Origin: an uncultured bacterium
Lineage (GTDB): Bacteria; Cyanobacteriota; Vampirovibrionia; Gastranaerophilales; Gastranaerophilaceae
Reading direction: 5' to 3'
NCBI GenBank assembly: GCA_902780525.1
Contig: CACZFL010000008.1
Location: 1 to 64,000, forward strand
DNA: 64,000 bases
The notes under the pieces are model-generated. The model did not search any database, had not been told where the DNA came from, and worked only from the letters and a program-made list of their open reading frames with translations. Positions 7,508-16,122 of this stretch are shown in pieces; position 1 is the first letter of the stretch; each line of letters begins with the position of its first letter. Both the position numbers and the translations under genes were made by a program.

Positions 7508-8374
7508 CTATTTTACTGCATTAATAAATGCTGCATTTGTTCGGAGTTCAATATTTCTGCCTGTTAAATATTCTTCAACCTGAAGCATATATTTTTCAAC
7601 TGTCGGGAAGTCAAAATACTTTAAGAACCGTTCTTTTGTAGATGGCTGTGTCGGTGACGGCGGATTTACAAACCATTCACGAACCATATTTGGTTTAACG
7701 ACATAATTTGATTTAACTTCCTGAACTTTTACTTCAGGAACACTGAAACCGGCTATTTCAAGGTTTGTTTTTAATGTGTTTTCATCAAAATTACACAAAG
7801 AATCAAGCGGGTTGTCCATTATCTCATTTTCAACGCGTTTGAAGTCTTCAAATTTTTCTATATACATAGGGTCAAGTATTTGCCAGTAACGGGTATTTGA
7901 ACGTATAATCGGTTCAAAAGCACAGAACTTTCCACCGGTTTTTAAAACTCTATATATTTCACTAATTGCAGGTTGTTTATTTACTACGTGTACCAAAACC
8001 GAACGCATAATGGCTTTGTGTACAGTGCTCATCGGAAGCGCAATATGTTCAACCGGACATTTAAGAAGTTCATACCCTTCTGTAATGCCAAGCTCATCTA
8101 ATACTTGTTTACAGTCGTTAAGACAGTCCTGAAACATATCTGAAAATATAACTGTACCTTTACAATCCTGAATCTCTAATGCTTTAAAAGCCAATAAACC
8201 TGTTCCGCAGCCAATATCCAGCACTGTGTCAGTAGGTTTAATGTCTGCATAAACCAATATTACGTCACGAACTGCTTCCAACCAGCGTGTGGTTTGCTCT
8301 ATCATTTCAGGGGTTTGTCCTGCAAATCTGTTTTTCTTAAGCCATTGTGTCCAATTTTCGCATATTTCACTCAT
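7508..8374 (-). CDS. Class I SAM-dependent methyltransferase
   Basis: The 288-residue protein has motif I VLDIGCGTGLL at 51-61, an acidic post-motif (VIFSDMFQDC) and YRVLKTGGKFCAFEP, the usual motif III of Rossmann methyltransferases. A C-terminal extension of about 100 residues (after residue 185) has no motif I know and probably shapes the substrate site. The substrate is unknown. AAGGAAC lies 8 bases before the ATG. It reads in the same direction as kdsB, but 73 bases separate them, so cotranscription is possible and not certain. Confidence 0.8.
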   Translation of the reverse strand: MSEICENWTQWLKKNRFAGQTPEMIEQTTRWLEAVRDVILVYADIKPTDTVLDIGCGTGLLAFKALEIQDCKGTVIFSDMFQDCLNDCKQVLDELGITEGYELLKCPVEHIALPMSTVHKAIMRSVLVHVVNKQPAISEIYRVLKTGGKFCAFEPIIRSNTRYWQILDPMYIEKFEDFKRVENEIMDNPLDSLCNFDENTLKTNLEIAGFSVPEVKVQEVKSNYVVKPNMVREWFVNPPSPTQPSTKERFLKYFDFPTVEKYMLQVEEYLTGRNIELRTNAAFINAVK

Positions 8375-8458
8375 TATAAAGTTCCTTAAACAATATAGGG
8401 ATTACACTAATTAATTATACTACATTTTACCCTATTGGGCAATTATTATACTTATAAT

Positions 8459-8494
8459 AAAGCGAACTCCTTCTGTTCGGAAGGAGTTCGCTTT
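8459..8494 (-). terminator. Strong intrinsic terminator of rplU-rpmA
   Basis: A perfect 15-base stem, AAAGCGAACTCCTTC / GAAGGAGTTCGCTTT, closes a 6-base loop and is flanked by A/T runs on both sides. It lies 14 bases after the rpmA stop and could act in both directions. Confidence 0.9.
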
Positions 8495-8508
8495 ATTAAT
8501 TAATCATT

Positions 8509-8763
8509 TTATACAGCGTAAACAGAAACCTGTTTTCTGTCACGTCTGTGTGGTTCAAATTTAACCTGTCCGTCAATAAGAGCGAACAATGTATCATCAG
8601 ATCCGATACCTACATTGTTACCCGGGTGAATTTTGGTTCCTCTTTGGCGAACAATAATGTTACCGGTCTTAACCATTTCACCGCCGAATTTCTTAACGCC
8701 TAAACGTTTTGCTTCCGAATCACGGCCGTTGCGGGTAGATCCCATACCTTTCTTATGTGCCAT
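8509..8763 (-). CDS. rpmA: Large subunit ribosomal protein L27
   Basis: bL27 lies by the peptidyl-transferase centre. The 84-residue protein has the classic [16 protein letters not shown] start and [17 protein letters not shown]. The N-terminus lacks the longer cleaved leader known from Firmicutes and some other lineages. AAGGAG precedes the ATG. It follows rplU by 47 bases and ends at a strong terminator, the usual rplU-rpmA pair; obg is not adjacent here. Confidence 0.97.
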   Translation of the reverse strand: MAHKKGMGSTRNGRDSEAKRLGVKKFGGEMVKTGNIIVRQRGTKIHPGNNVGIGSDDTLFALIDGQVKFEPHRRDRKQVSVYAV

Positions 8764-8810
8764 TTTTATTTCTCCTTTAAGTTATTTTAATTTTATTGTC
8801 ACTAGGTTGA

Positions 8811-9170
8811 CTATGCTTCTGCAGTTGTTTCAGCTGCTTCTGCTTTAGCTTTTGTTGCAGAAGTTTTGATTTTGTTAATCATAACTCTAGCAAAACCTTG
8901 TCTGTGACCTTGTTTAAGTCTGTAACCTTTTTTAGGTCTTTGTTTGTAAACTATGATTTTTTTAGCGCGGTCTGTTTTAAGGATAGTACCTTCAACTTTT
9001 GCGTTAGCAACATAAGGCTGACCAACTTTTGATTTTTTGCCGTTAACAATCATAACAACTTTATCAAAAACAACCTTAGCGTCTTTTTCTTCGCCTAATA
9101 ATTCAACGTCAACATAACGTCCTTCTTCAACTTGGTACTGTTTACCGCCTGTTTCGACTATTGCGTACAT
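8811..9170 (-). CDS. rplU: Large subunit ribosomal protein L21
   Basis: bL21 is an early-assembly 23S rRNA-binding protein. The 119-residue sequence begins [17 protein letters not shown] and ends its conserved part with [13 protein letters not shown] 17-residue Ala/Lys/Thr/Glu-rich tail ([17 protein letters not shown]) extends past the usual end near 103 residues. A long leader of roughly 100 bases lies between its promoter (9277-9306) and the ATG, enough for autogenous control, although I see no clear known leader motif. Confidence 0.97.
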   Translation of the reverse strand: MYAIVETGGKQYQVEEGRYVDVELLGEEKDAKVVFDKVVMIVNGKKSKVGQPYVANAKVEGTILKTDRAKKIIVYKQRPKKGYRLKQGHRQGFARVMINKIKTSATKAKAEAAETTAEA

Positions 9171-9276
9171 TGTTTTTTCCTTTCTTTTTAAGGGATTGTA
9201 GGGGAGTTATAAAGTAAATATTTTTTCCGCCCCGTTTGAGACAATCAACCTATCTATACACTATTTATATATTTTA

Positions 9277-9306
9277 TTTGTAACACAAGCCATATTTCAC
9301 TGTCAA
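9277..9306 (-). promoter_or_regulatory. Promoter of rplU-rpmA
   Basis: On the minus strand TTGACA (9301-9306), an 18-base spacer and TACAAA (9277-9282) form a good sigma70 promoter about 107 bases upstream of the rplU start codon. Confidence 0.6.
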
Positions 9307-9357
9307 GGATATAAGTGAATAAAGTTTACAATTTTGTGTTAAAGTTAATTCCCCGAA

Positions 9358-10746
9358 CTAATCGGTACAAATATTTTTCAAATCAATAATTGCAACATTT
9401 TCAATATGATAAGTATGCGGGAACATGTCAAATGGCTGTATGTACTCAACCTTGGCTCCATTCTCACATAAATATTTCAAATCCCTTGCAAGTGTTGCTG
9501 GATTACAGGAAACATATATAATTTTATCCTTTGTTAGTTTTAACGCATAATCAAGGCTGTTTGGTGAACAACCTTTTCTTGGAGGATCAAGAACTGTTAC
9601 GTGGAACTGTCTGCCCAAAGTAGTTTCGTTTGATAAAAATCTTCCTGCATCGCCTTGATGAAGTTCAACGTTTGTTATGTTGTTATTCTTTATTATATCT
9701 GCTGCAAGGTCTACCGATTCTTTTACTTCTTCTATACTTACAACTTTTGAAGCTATATCGGATAAGCATATTCCAAATGCCGTAATGCCTGCGTATGCAT
9801 CTAATATTGAAGGCTTTTCAAAATTGTCGCAAATATATTTTTTAACATACCTAAAAATATTGTCTGCGCTAGGCGGATTTACTTGAAAGAATGTTTTTGC
9901 GCCGACTTTAAAAGTCTTATCGCACAAATTTTCTTCTATGTAATCACAACCTTCAATGAGTTCCGTTTTTTCTCCCAAAATAAGATTTGTTTTTTTATTG
10001 TTAAAATTAACCGCTATTCCGTTTATATTATCTAAATCTTTGTAAATTGATTCAGCAAGATTTTTAGTGGACTTTGAAACTCTGTCAGAGTTAACTACTA
10101 AAACAATCAGGTTCTTTTTATTTGCGTTTGAGGTTCTAATGACTACATGTCGAAGTTCCCCTTTTCCTGTTTTTTCATCATATCCGCTGACATTTAGCTC
10201 CTGCCCCTTTGTTCTTATGTAATCAATAATTATGTCGCAATATTCAGGCTGAATAGGACAGTATTTTATATTTACAAGCTCGTGGCTTCCTGTTTTGTAA
10301 TATCCGGCCAAAAGCCTTTTTGAGTCTTTTGTTTGTCCAATGGGGTACTGAATCTTGTGTCTGTATTCTTTTACAAGCGGGGAAGGGATAACATCTCTCA
10401 CTTCAGCATCTTTTGAAAAAATGGACCTCATCGCATCCCGTACAATTTCTTTCTTGTATTTAAGCTGGGCATCATAATCTATAAATTGCAGCTGACAGGC
10501 TCCGCATACCTTTTGCATTTTGCAAAATGGTTCAACCCTGTTTACAGATGGCTCAATAATTTCAATAAGTTCCGCATTAGAGTAGTTTTTGTTTTTCTTT
10601 GTAATTTTTACTCTGACGGTGTCACCTGGGCATGTATTCGGTACAAAAATAACATATCCGTCATTTTTTGCTATTCCAAGTCCTAAGTTGGAGAGCTTTT
10701 CTATTTTGACGGTTAATGTGTCAGACGTCCCTTTTTCTAATACCAT
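9358..10746 (-). CDS. rlmD: 23S rRNA (uracil-C5)-methyltransferase, RlmD/TrmA family
   Basis: The enzyme forms 5-methyluridine in RNA using SAM. The 462-residue protein has an N-terminal TRAM domain (about 8-65), then iron-sulfur cysteines Cys75, Cys81 and Cys84 (CKMQKVCGAC) with a later Cys near 162 (KYCPIQ). The SAM-binding part has LDAYAGITAFG and DPPRKG, and the nucleophile lies in YVSCNPATLARD. The cluster pattern is that of RlmD/RlmCD rather than TrmA; which uridine is methylated cannot be decided. AGAGAGG precedes the ATG. It follows the exonuclease by 9 bases and is cotranscribed. Confidence 0.88.
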   Translation of the reverse strand: MVLEKGTSDTLTVKIEKLSNLGLGIAKNDGYVIFVPNTCPGDTVRVKITKKNKNYSNAELIEIIEPSVNRVEPFCKMQKVCGACQLQFIDYDAQLKYKKEIVRDAMRSIFSKDAEVRDVIPSPLVKEYRHKIQYPIGQTKDSKRLLAGYYKTGSHELVNIKYCPIQPEYCDIIIDYIRTKGQELNVSGYDEKTGKGELRHVVIRTSNANKKNLIVLVVNSDRVSKSTKNLAESIYKDLDNINGIAVNFNNKKTNLILGEKTELIEGCDYIEENLCDKTFKVGAKTFFQVNPPSADNIFRYVKKYICDNFEKPSILDAYAGITAFGICLSDIASKVVSIEEVKESVDLAADIIKNNNITNVELHQGDAGRFLSNETTLGRQFHVTVLDPPRKGCSPNSLDYALKLTKDKIIYVSCNPATLARDLKYLCENGAKVEYIQPFDMFPHTYHIENVAIIDLKNICTD

Positions 10747-10755
10747 TCTGCCTCT

Positions 10756-11673
10756 CTATTTGCCGGGTTTAATAACCTGAATATTTCTTGTTTCTGATAT
10801 TTCCTGACGGGCATCACGTATAATTTCTTTGTATTCTTCTGATAAACTCAACCCGTTGCAGAGTCTGTCAATAAATCCGTTGTTTACTTTTACTGCTTTT
10901 TCGAGAGCTCCGACGTCTTCAAGAACTTCTTTAATATCGTGTAAATCGTATCCGAAAGACTGTTTTGACTGATATATCATCATTTCGCCCGTTTCTGCAA
11001 CAAGCGGTTCTCCGCCTAAGTCAAAATGAAGCTTGAATACTGATTTTAAATCCTGAAGTTCTGCCTGCATTGTTGCAATGCTTTGCTGGATTCTTAAATA
11101 TCTGTCAAAGAGGTAGTCAACATTTTTTAATTGTTTTTGCTGCCAGTCTAATCGTTGCAGATAAAGCTTTTTAAGTTTAGGATAAGCAAGTGCCAGTCCC
11201 ATAGTATCAGCCATTGCTCTGTGGTGATTTGTTAACTCTACATTAAATCTTTTTGTTAATGCTTCCAAACCGTGTGATTCAAGCTCAGGTGCAATTTCTT
11301 TAAACATCATCTGTGAATCAATTCTTGGGTTTTCAAGTTTTTCACCGGTCACTCTTATTTTTGCTTCGTTTAGAAATGAATAATCAAAAATTACATTGTG
11401 TGCTACAATCGGGTAATCTCCGATAAATTCCAAAATCTTTGGCATTACTTCTTCTTCTGTTGGTGCATCTTCAACCATTTCCGGAGTGATTCCGTGTATT
11501 GCAATGCTTGATTTTCTGATATGCTGCTGCGGATTGATTAAAGTTTGAAACTCGTCTTTAATTTTTCCGTTTTCAAGTCTTACTGCTGCAAACTCAACAA
11601 GGCGTTCTCTGGTATAATCCAAGCCGGTTGTTTCTGTATCTAAAACTATTTCTATTTCTTTTTTTCTAGGCAT
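10756..11673 (-). CDS. DEDDh 3'-5' exonuclease (DnaQ/PolC epsilon-like)
   Basis: The N-terminal domain (about 5-175) has all DEDDh motifs: Exo I VLDTETTGLD, Exo II HNVIFDYSFL, and Exo III with HHRAMADTMG. GITPEMVEDAPTEEEV is the usual linker. This fits a proofreading or repair exonuclease, such as a free-standing epsilon subunit. The remaining 130 residues look helical or coiled and are unassigned; no GIY-YIG or helicase part is seen. The start codon has AAGGGAT upstream. It forms an operon with the rlmD-type gene. Confidence 0.85.
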   Translation of the reverse strand: MPRKKEIEIVLDTETTGLDYTRERLVEFAAVRLENGKIKDEFQTLINPQQHIRKSSIAIHGITPEMVEDAPTEEEVMPKILEFIGDYPIVAHNVIFDYSFLNEAKIRVTGEKLENPRIDSQMMFKEIAPELESHGLEALTKRFNVELTNHHRAMADTMGLALAYPKLKKLYLQRLDWQQKQLKNVDYLFDRYLRIQQSIATMQAELQDLKSVFKLHFDLGGEPLVAETGEMMIYQSKQSFGYDLHDIKEVLEDVGALEKAVKVNNGFIDRLCNGLSLSEEYKEIIRDARQEISETRNIQVIKPGK

Positions 11674-11823
11674 AACTTATCTATCCCTTACGTACCATAC
11701 TAAAAGAGTAGAGATTTTTATTTACCCCCGCCCTTCTCTATAATAGAATAATAGCATAAATATATCAAATGTGGTAATATTGGGATAGTTAATCTGACGT
11801 AAAAAGAGCTAAGGAGGGCTTAT

Positions 11824-12141
11824 ATGGTACAAAAAGTAGATATTAACAGTTTTGATTCTGAGGTTATAAAAAGCGATAAGGTTACGGTTGTTGATTTTTT
11901 TGCTGACTGGTGTGGTCCGTGCAGAAAATTGTCGCCGGTAATAGAAGAAATTGAACAGGAATTGTCAGGAAAAGTTAAATTTACAAAAATTAATACTGAT
12001 GAAAATATTCCGTTGGCGCAGAATTATCAAATCAGCGGTATTCCTACTCTGCTTGTTTTTAAAAACGGTAAACTTGAAGAACGTATGGTTGGTTTGATGC
12101 CAAAAAGCGCAATTATTACTAATATTGAAAAATATTTATAA
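11824..12141 (+). CDS. trxA: Thioredoxin
   Basis: This 105-residue thioredoxin has the active site DWCGPCRK with Cys30 and Cys33 and the cis-Pro loop SGIPTLLVF. It reduces cytoplasmic protein disulfides and can serve peroxiredoxins such as the Bcp-type protein at 15615. AAGGAGGG (11811-11818) is a strong ribosome-binding site. TATAAT at 11739-11744 is a possible -10 box. It stands alone, with a shared terminator downstream. Confidence 0.96.
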   Translation: MVQKVDINSFDSEVIKSDKVTVVDFFADWCGPCRKLSPVIEEIEQELSGKVKFTKINTDENIPLAQNYQISGIPTLLVFKNGKLEERMVGLMPKSAIITNIEKYL

Positions 12142-12158
12142 TATGCAGATTTCGAGTA

Positions 12159-12196
12159 AATAAAAATGCCATCCCGAACGGAAAGGCATTTTTATT
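12159..12196. terminator. Bidirectional terminator between trxA and the acyl-CoA ligase gene
   Basis: AATAAAAATGCC and GGCATTTTTATT form a 12-base stem flanked by A and T runs. It lies in the short gap between two convergent genes and can end both transcripts. Confidence 0.85.
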
Positions 12197-12198
12197 AT

Positions 12199-13881
12199 TT
12201 ATGAACAAACCTGAGCTTTAACTTCTTTTCTCTTAACTTTGTTTGTTGTTGTTCTTGGCAAAGTTTCACGTCTTATGATTAAATTCGTCGGACGTTTGTA
12301 TGGTGTCAGTCTTTGTAAAAGTTCTTTTACATCTGCTTTTACTAGGGCATCAATCTCTTCATCTGTTTTTTCGTCATACAGATAAGGCTTAGGAACTACA
12401 ACTGCCACAACTTCTTCCGTACCGTCTTTAGCACCGAACGTTCTTTCAGCACCAAATACACAAACTTCTGCAAGGTATTCGCTCTTTTCCAGAATTGATT
12501 CAACTTCTTCCGGAAGAACTTTTTTACCGCCGGAAAGTACAATCATATTCTTGATTCTGCCTGTAATATAAATGTATCCGTCTTCACCTATTCTTGCGAC
12601 GTCACCCGTGTGGAACCAGCCATCCGGTTCAAGAACTGATGCAGTAAGTTCAGGCTGATTATGATAACCCTTCATAACAGATGGTCCTTTTACAAGAAGT
12701 TCACCTGTTTTTGGATCAGTTTTGTACTTCCAGCTCTTATGCGGTTTGCCGATTGAAGCGTAGTCGTTAATTTTGTCTGTATTCAATGCAACAACCGGGC
12801 TTGTTTCTGTTAAACCGTATCCCTGACAAACTTTGATACCTATTCTGTTAAAGAATATTGCTACGTTAACGTCCATCGGAGCACCGCCTGAAAGAATACC
12901 CCAGAATTTACCGCCAAATTGTCTGTGCAAATCTCTGAACAGGAACTTTTTAATTATTCCAAATCCCAGCATCTTGGCAATATAATGATATTTAATATCA
13001 AACCACCATTTGCCGAGTCGAGTATATTTGTTTATACATTCAGCTTCAAGAGTTGTTTTAAGAAGCTTCATAAATGCGGGAACCATTATCATAAACTCAA
13101 TTTCTTTATCTCTCATCATTTTTAAGATATCTTTAGGCTTTAGGCTCTTTGTATAATAAATAGAGTATCCAAAGTTCAGGAATGATGAGAATCCTACTGT
13201 CATTTCAAACATGTGGTTCATAGGAAGAATTGATAAAATTGAAACTCTTCTGTTATCCGGAAGGATTTTGTCAAAGGCATCCTTTGTAATAATTAGCTGA
13301 GATGTTATGTTTCCGAAGGTAATTTCAACACCTTTAGGAGCACCTGTTGTACCTGATGTATAAATAATCAAAGCAACAGCTTTTCCGCTTCTTACTCTCC
13401 ATTTTGCATCATAAATATCAGGCAGTTCATAAATATTTTTAATTCCTTCTGCCTGGAATTTGTCGTCCATAACCAGGATTGTTTTAAGAGAAGGTATTTC
13501 ATCTCTCAGCTGATATGCTTTGTCAAGATAAGTCTGAGAAACAAGTATAACTGAAGGTTCTGAATCCAGTAAAATTGATTTCAGTTCATATATTGTCAGC
13601 TTGTTATCCAATGGAACAGTTATTGTACCGGCAAGAGCTGATGCAAAAACACAGGCACCGTATTCGGGTTTTGATTCAGAAAGTATTGCAAGTCTTTCAC
13701 CTTTAACAACCCCGACTTCTTCAATAAGGTATCTTGCCAGTTTCCTTGAGAGCAAACCAAGTCCTTTATATGTCAGTTCTCTCCAACCATATTTACTGCG
13801 CATTCCCAGCGCAACACGACCTTCATATTCAAATGACTTGTTCGCCAAGATTGATAATAAATGTTTACCTCTAGAATCCAT
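12199..13881 (-). CDS. AMP-binding long-chain acyl-CoA ligase/acyl-ACP synthetase
   Basis: This ANL-superfamily protein of 560 residues activates fatty acids as acyl-adenylates and moves them to CoA or ACP. Motifs in order are IIYTSGTTGAPKGV (about 172-185), GYGLTETSPVV, WFHTGDVARIGEDGYIYI and the hinge GRIKNMIVLSGGKKVLP. The segment between P-loop and LTET motif is rich in hydrophobic and basic residues, as in membrane-associated FadD-type enzymes. In cyanobacteria the corresponding Aas recycles free fatty acids to acyl-ACP, an attractive role here but not provable. AGAGGT precedes the ATG, and a TATAAT lies about 40 bases further up. Confidence 0.85.
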   Translation of the reverse strand: MDSRGKHLLSILANKSFEYEGRVALGMRSKYGWRELTYKGLGLLSRKLARYLIEEVGVVKGERLAILSESKPEYGACVFASALAGTITVPLDNKLTIYELKSILLDSEPSVILVSQTYLDKAYQLRDEIPSLKTILVMDDKFQAEGIKNIYELPDIYDAKWRVRSGKAVALIIYTSGTTGAPKGVEITFGNITSQLIITKDAFDKILPDNRRVSILSILPMNHMFEMTVGFSSFLNFGYSIYYTKSLKPKDILKMMRDKEIEFMIMVPAFMKLLKTTLEAECINKYTRLGKWWFDIKYHYIAKMLGFGIIKKFLFRDLHRQFGGKFWGILSGGAPMDVNVAIFFNRIGIKVCQGYGLTETSPVVALNTDKINDYASIGKPHKSWKYKTDPKTGELLVKGPSVMKGYHNQPELTASVLEPDGWFHTGDVARIGEDGYIYITGRIKNMIVLSGGKKVLPEEVESILEKSEYLAEVCVFGAERTFGAKDGTEEVVAVVVPKPYLYDEKTDEEIDALVKADVKELLQRLTPYKRPTNLIIRRETLPRTTTNKVKRKEVKAQVCS

Positions 13882-13973
13882 GTTTACCTCTTCTTAAATT
13901 CGGATAATCCCCTTAATACTTTATTATACTATCATTAAAATAATTCTTGTCAAAATGGGGATATATCAATCTG

Positions 13974-14936
13974 TTAGTATTTCAACCCTCTGTGACTATC
14001 TGCTTTTTCCGCAAGAAAGGTTGAGATGAACGGGATAAGTATGTAATATATTGTTCCAAGGATCAGGAATGGTTTTGCTATTTTTATACCCTGAATCTGT
14101 TTGGAAAGATTTTTGTCTGTTTTATTTATATTTTTGTATTTTTCGATAAATTTTTCCGTTGGTTTATCAAGTAGTTTATCAATCGTATAGCCGCCTGCAA
14201 TACTCAAGGCAGTTGATATTCCGGCGTTATAAATCAGCGCTTTCTTTCTGTTTTCTTCAATTCTTTTACTGGAATTTGCCTGCTGAATAAAAGCCAATGT
14301 TGCAATAGTATCTGTCAGTGCCGTAATGTGCATCGGAAAATTCGAATCTTTAAATTTGTCCGTAAATTTTATCATTTTTTTGTTATTCAATGTGTTTCCG
14401 ATTTCTTTTGCTGTTCTATCGGTCAAACCATGAAAGGAGATGTTTTTATTTTCTTCCTTCTTTGAAGAAAATGCACTGACAATATAAGGTAAGCCGCTTG
14501 CAGTCATAATTGCTTTTGGTATAGCAACGAGTGATGCTATTCCTAGTTTGAAAAGCTGCGTCCCGAAAATATATCCTTTTGAATCCGTGAGTTCTTTTCC
14601 TTTTTCTTTAAGCGATTTTATTGTTTCGCTTTTTAAGTACTTTTGTGGGTTGTTATCTATTTTTTTTATCGAAGTTGCAAGGGGAACAGAGAAAGCAAGC
14701 ATTAACCCAAAATTAATAAGACTTGAAGTTACGGACTTTGCGGCTGCTATTTTTCTGTTTTCTTTGTCGGTTTTAGGGGTACACATTATTGAAAGCGGTC
14801 TGAGTGCCGAAAATGCAACCGTAGCTGTTGCACCAAAAAGCGCACCGTTTGAGGAAGCCAGTTCCAGTCCTTTTTTTACGGCACGATTTGTATATATGCT
14901 TTTGAATGAGATATCCCTGTTTTCATTTACTTTCAT
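13974..14936 (-). CDS. Membrane protein of unknown function with N-terminal ISFKS tag
   Basis: The 320-residue protein begins MKVNENRDISFKSIY and then has alternating small-residue hydrophobic stretches at about 29-48, 72-92, 130-150, 210-226, 240-256 and 295-315, with Lys-rich links. I see no catalytic motif. Its size and pattern resemble the protein at 753-1715. The short polar N-terminus with a Phe-Lys-small core recurs in other unknown proteins of this window (see findings). Only 18 bases separate it from the divergent pnuC start, so both promoters must overlap the genes or give very short leaders. It is adjacent to pnuC without an evident functional link. Confidence 0.7.
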   Translation of the reverse strand: MKVNENRDISFKSIYTNRAVKKGLELASSNGALFGATATVAFSALRPLSIMCTPKTDKENRKIAAAKSVTSSLINFGLMLAFSVPLATSIKKIDNNPQKYLKSETIKSLKEKGKELTDSKGYIFGTQLFKLGIASLVAIPKAIMTASGLPYIVSAFSSKKEENKNISFHGLTDRTAKEIGNTLNNKKMIKFTDKFKDSNFPMHITALTDTIATLAFIQQANSSKRIEENRKKALIYNAGISTALSIAGGYTIDKLLDKPTEKFIEKYKNINKTDKNLSKQIQGIKIAKPFLILGTIYYILIPFISTFLAEKADSHRGLKY

Positions 14937-14954
14937 TTATATTTATAAGATAAC

Positions 14955-15632
14955 ATGGAAAAGGAAGTGAGTGAAGTGAGTTCGGCATTAAAGATAACGG
15001 GAATAATATTTATTTATTTTGTATTGTTTATCAATGCTTATGTAATGCAGGATTCTTATATTGCTCTTGCTTCTGCTTTTTGCGGAATAACTTATACTCT
15101 GCTTGCAGGAAAGGGTAATCCTTTGTGTTATCTGATTGGTTTGACTGGTTCAGCATTTTATATATATCTTGCCTATTCAAACAATCTTTGGGGAAATTGT
15201 CTTTTGTATGCACTGTATTTTGTTCCGATGCAGATAATTGGATTTATAAATTGGCATAAACATTTGAAGGCTGATAAATATGAAATAATAAAAACCTCAT
15301 TATCAAAGAAAGAAAACATTATTTTGTTTTCACTTGCTTCTTTAATCTCTGTATTTGTAATTATTATTTTTGCAAAAACCGGTGACTCTAATCCGATTAT
15401 TGACGGACTTACTACCGTATTTTCAATACTCGGAATGTATCTGACGATAAGACGAACTATCGAACAATGGTATGTATGGGCAGGGGTAAATTTGTTATCG
15501 CTTGTTATGTGGGTAATTATTGCGCTTAACGGCGCAAAAGTCTATTCCACAGTTTTGATGTGGTTTGTGTATTTTATTTTAGCAATTTATTTTTACAGAG
15601 AATGGAAAAAGGAGTTATCCCAAGTAGTTTAA
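14955..15632 (+). CDS. pnuC: Nicotinamide mononucleotide/nicotinamide riboside transporter, PnuC family
   Basis: PnuC proteins carry NAD precursors across the inner membrane by facilitated diffusion. The 225-residue product has seven or eight hydrophobic segments and the family-typical stretches GNPLCYLIGLTGSAFYI, QIIGFINWHKH and RRTIEQWYVWAGVN. The ATG at 14955 has no ribosome-binding site; the in-frame GTG at 14976 is preceded by AAGGAAG (14961-14967) and may be the true start. The 3' end overlaps the convergent bcp gene by 18 bases. Confidence 0.85.
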   Translation: MEKEVSEVSSALKITGIIFIYFVLFINAYVMQDSYIALASAFCGITYTLLAGKGNPLCYLIGLTGSAFYIYLAYSNNLWGNCLLYALYFVPMQIIGFINWHKHLKADKYEIIKTSLSKKENIILFSLASLISVFVIIIFAKTGDSNPIIDGLTTVFSILGMYLTIRRTIEQWYVWAGVNLLSLVMWVIIALNGAKVYSTVLMWFVYFILAIYFYREWKKELSQVV

Positions 15633-16055
15633 TACTTCGTCAACGTGTCCTTTTACTTTGACTTTGCGCCATTCTTTTTCAATTTTGCCGTCTTTATCAA
15701 GAATAAAAGTTGAACGCTCTATTCCCATATATTTTCTGCCGTACATTGATTTTTCTTTCCAAACCTCAAACTTTTCGGCAAGTTTATGTTCAGGGTCTGA
15801 TATAAGTATAAAATTCAATCCTTGTTTTTCTTTGAATTTTTTGTGGCTTGCAACTGAGTCAGGACTTACTCCGATTACAGTTGCTTTTGTCGTAAGTCTG
15901 TTAATATTATCTCTGAAATCACATGCCTCTTGAGTGCAGCCTGATGTATTGTCTTTGGGGTAAAAATATAATATTACCCTCTCTCCTTTGTAATCAACCA
16001 AAGAAATTTGAATTTCATTTCCGTCTTTATCAATTCCTGAATATAACTCTTTCAT
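15615..16055 (-). CDS. bcp: Thioredoxin-dependent peroxiredoxin, Bcp/PrxQ type
   Basis: This 146-residue AhpC/TSA-fold enzyme reduces hydroperoxides. FYPKDNTSGCTQEACDF holds the peroxidatic Cys40 and, five residues on, Cys45, the resolving Cys of the PrxQ/BCP alpha type. DKDGKIEKEWRKVKVKGHVDEVL is a normal C-terminus. It would be recycled by thioredoxin, encoded 3.5 kb away. GGAGG lies just before the ATG. The last codons overlap pnuC on the other strand. Confidence 0.93.
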   Translation of the reverse strand: MKELYSGIDKDGNEIQISLVDYKGERVILYFYPKDNTSGCTQEACDFRDNINRLTTKATVIGVSPDSVASHKKFKEKQGLNFILISDPEHKLAEKFEVWKEKSMYGRKYMGIERSTFILDKDGKIEKEWRKVKVKGHVDEVLNYLG

Positions 16056-16122
16056 ATATCCTCCTTTTCTACAATTATATAAAACATATTTTTATTATAA
16101 AATACCTAAAGGGATAACATTT

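Noticed and set aside
7005-7583. 192-codon plus-strand frame across kdsB and the methyltransferase gene
   Set aside because: It is antisense to two well-recognised genes and has no promoter or family match.
14937-14954. Leaderless starts for the divergent pair 13974-14936 and pnuC
   Set aside because: TATAAA- and TATAAG-like boxes exist in the 18-base gap, but spacing would put +1 inside the start codons; too ambiguous to add to the leaderless list.
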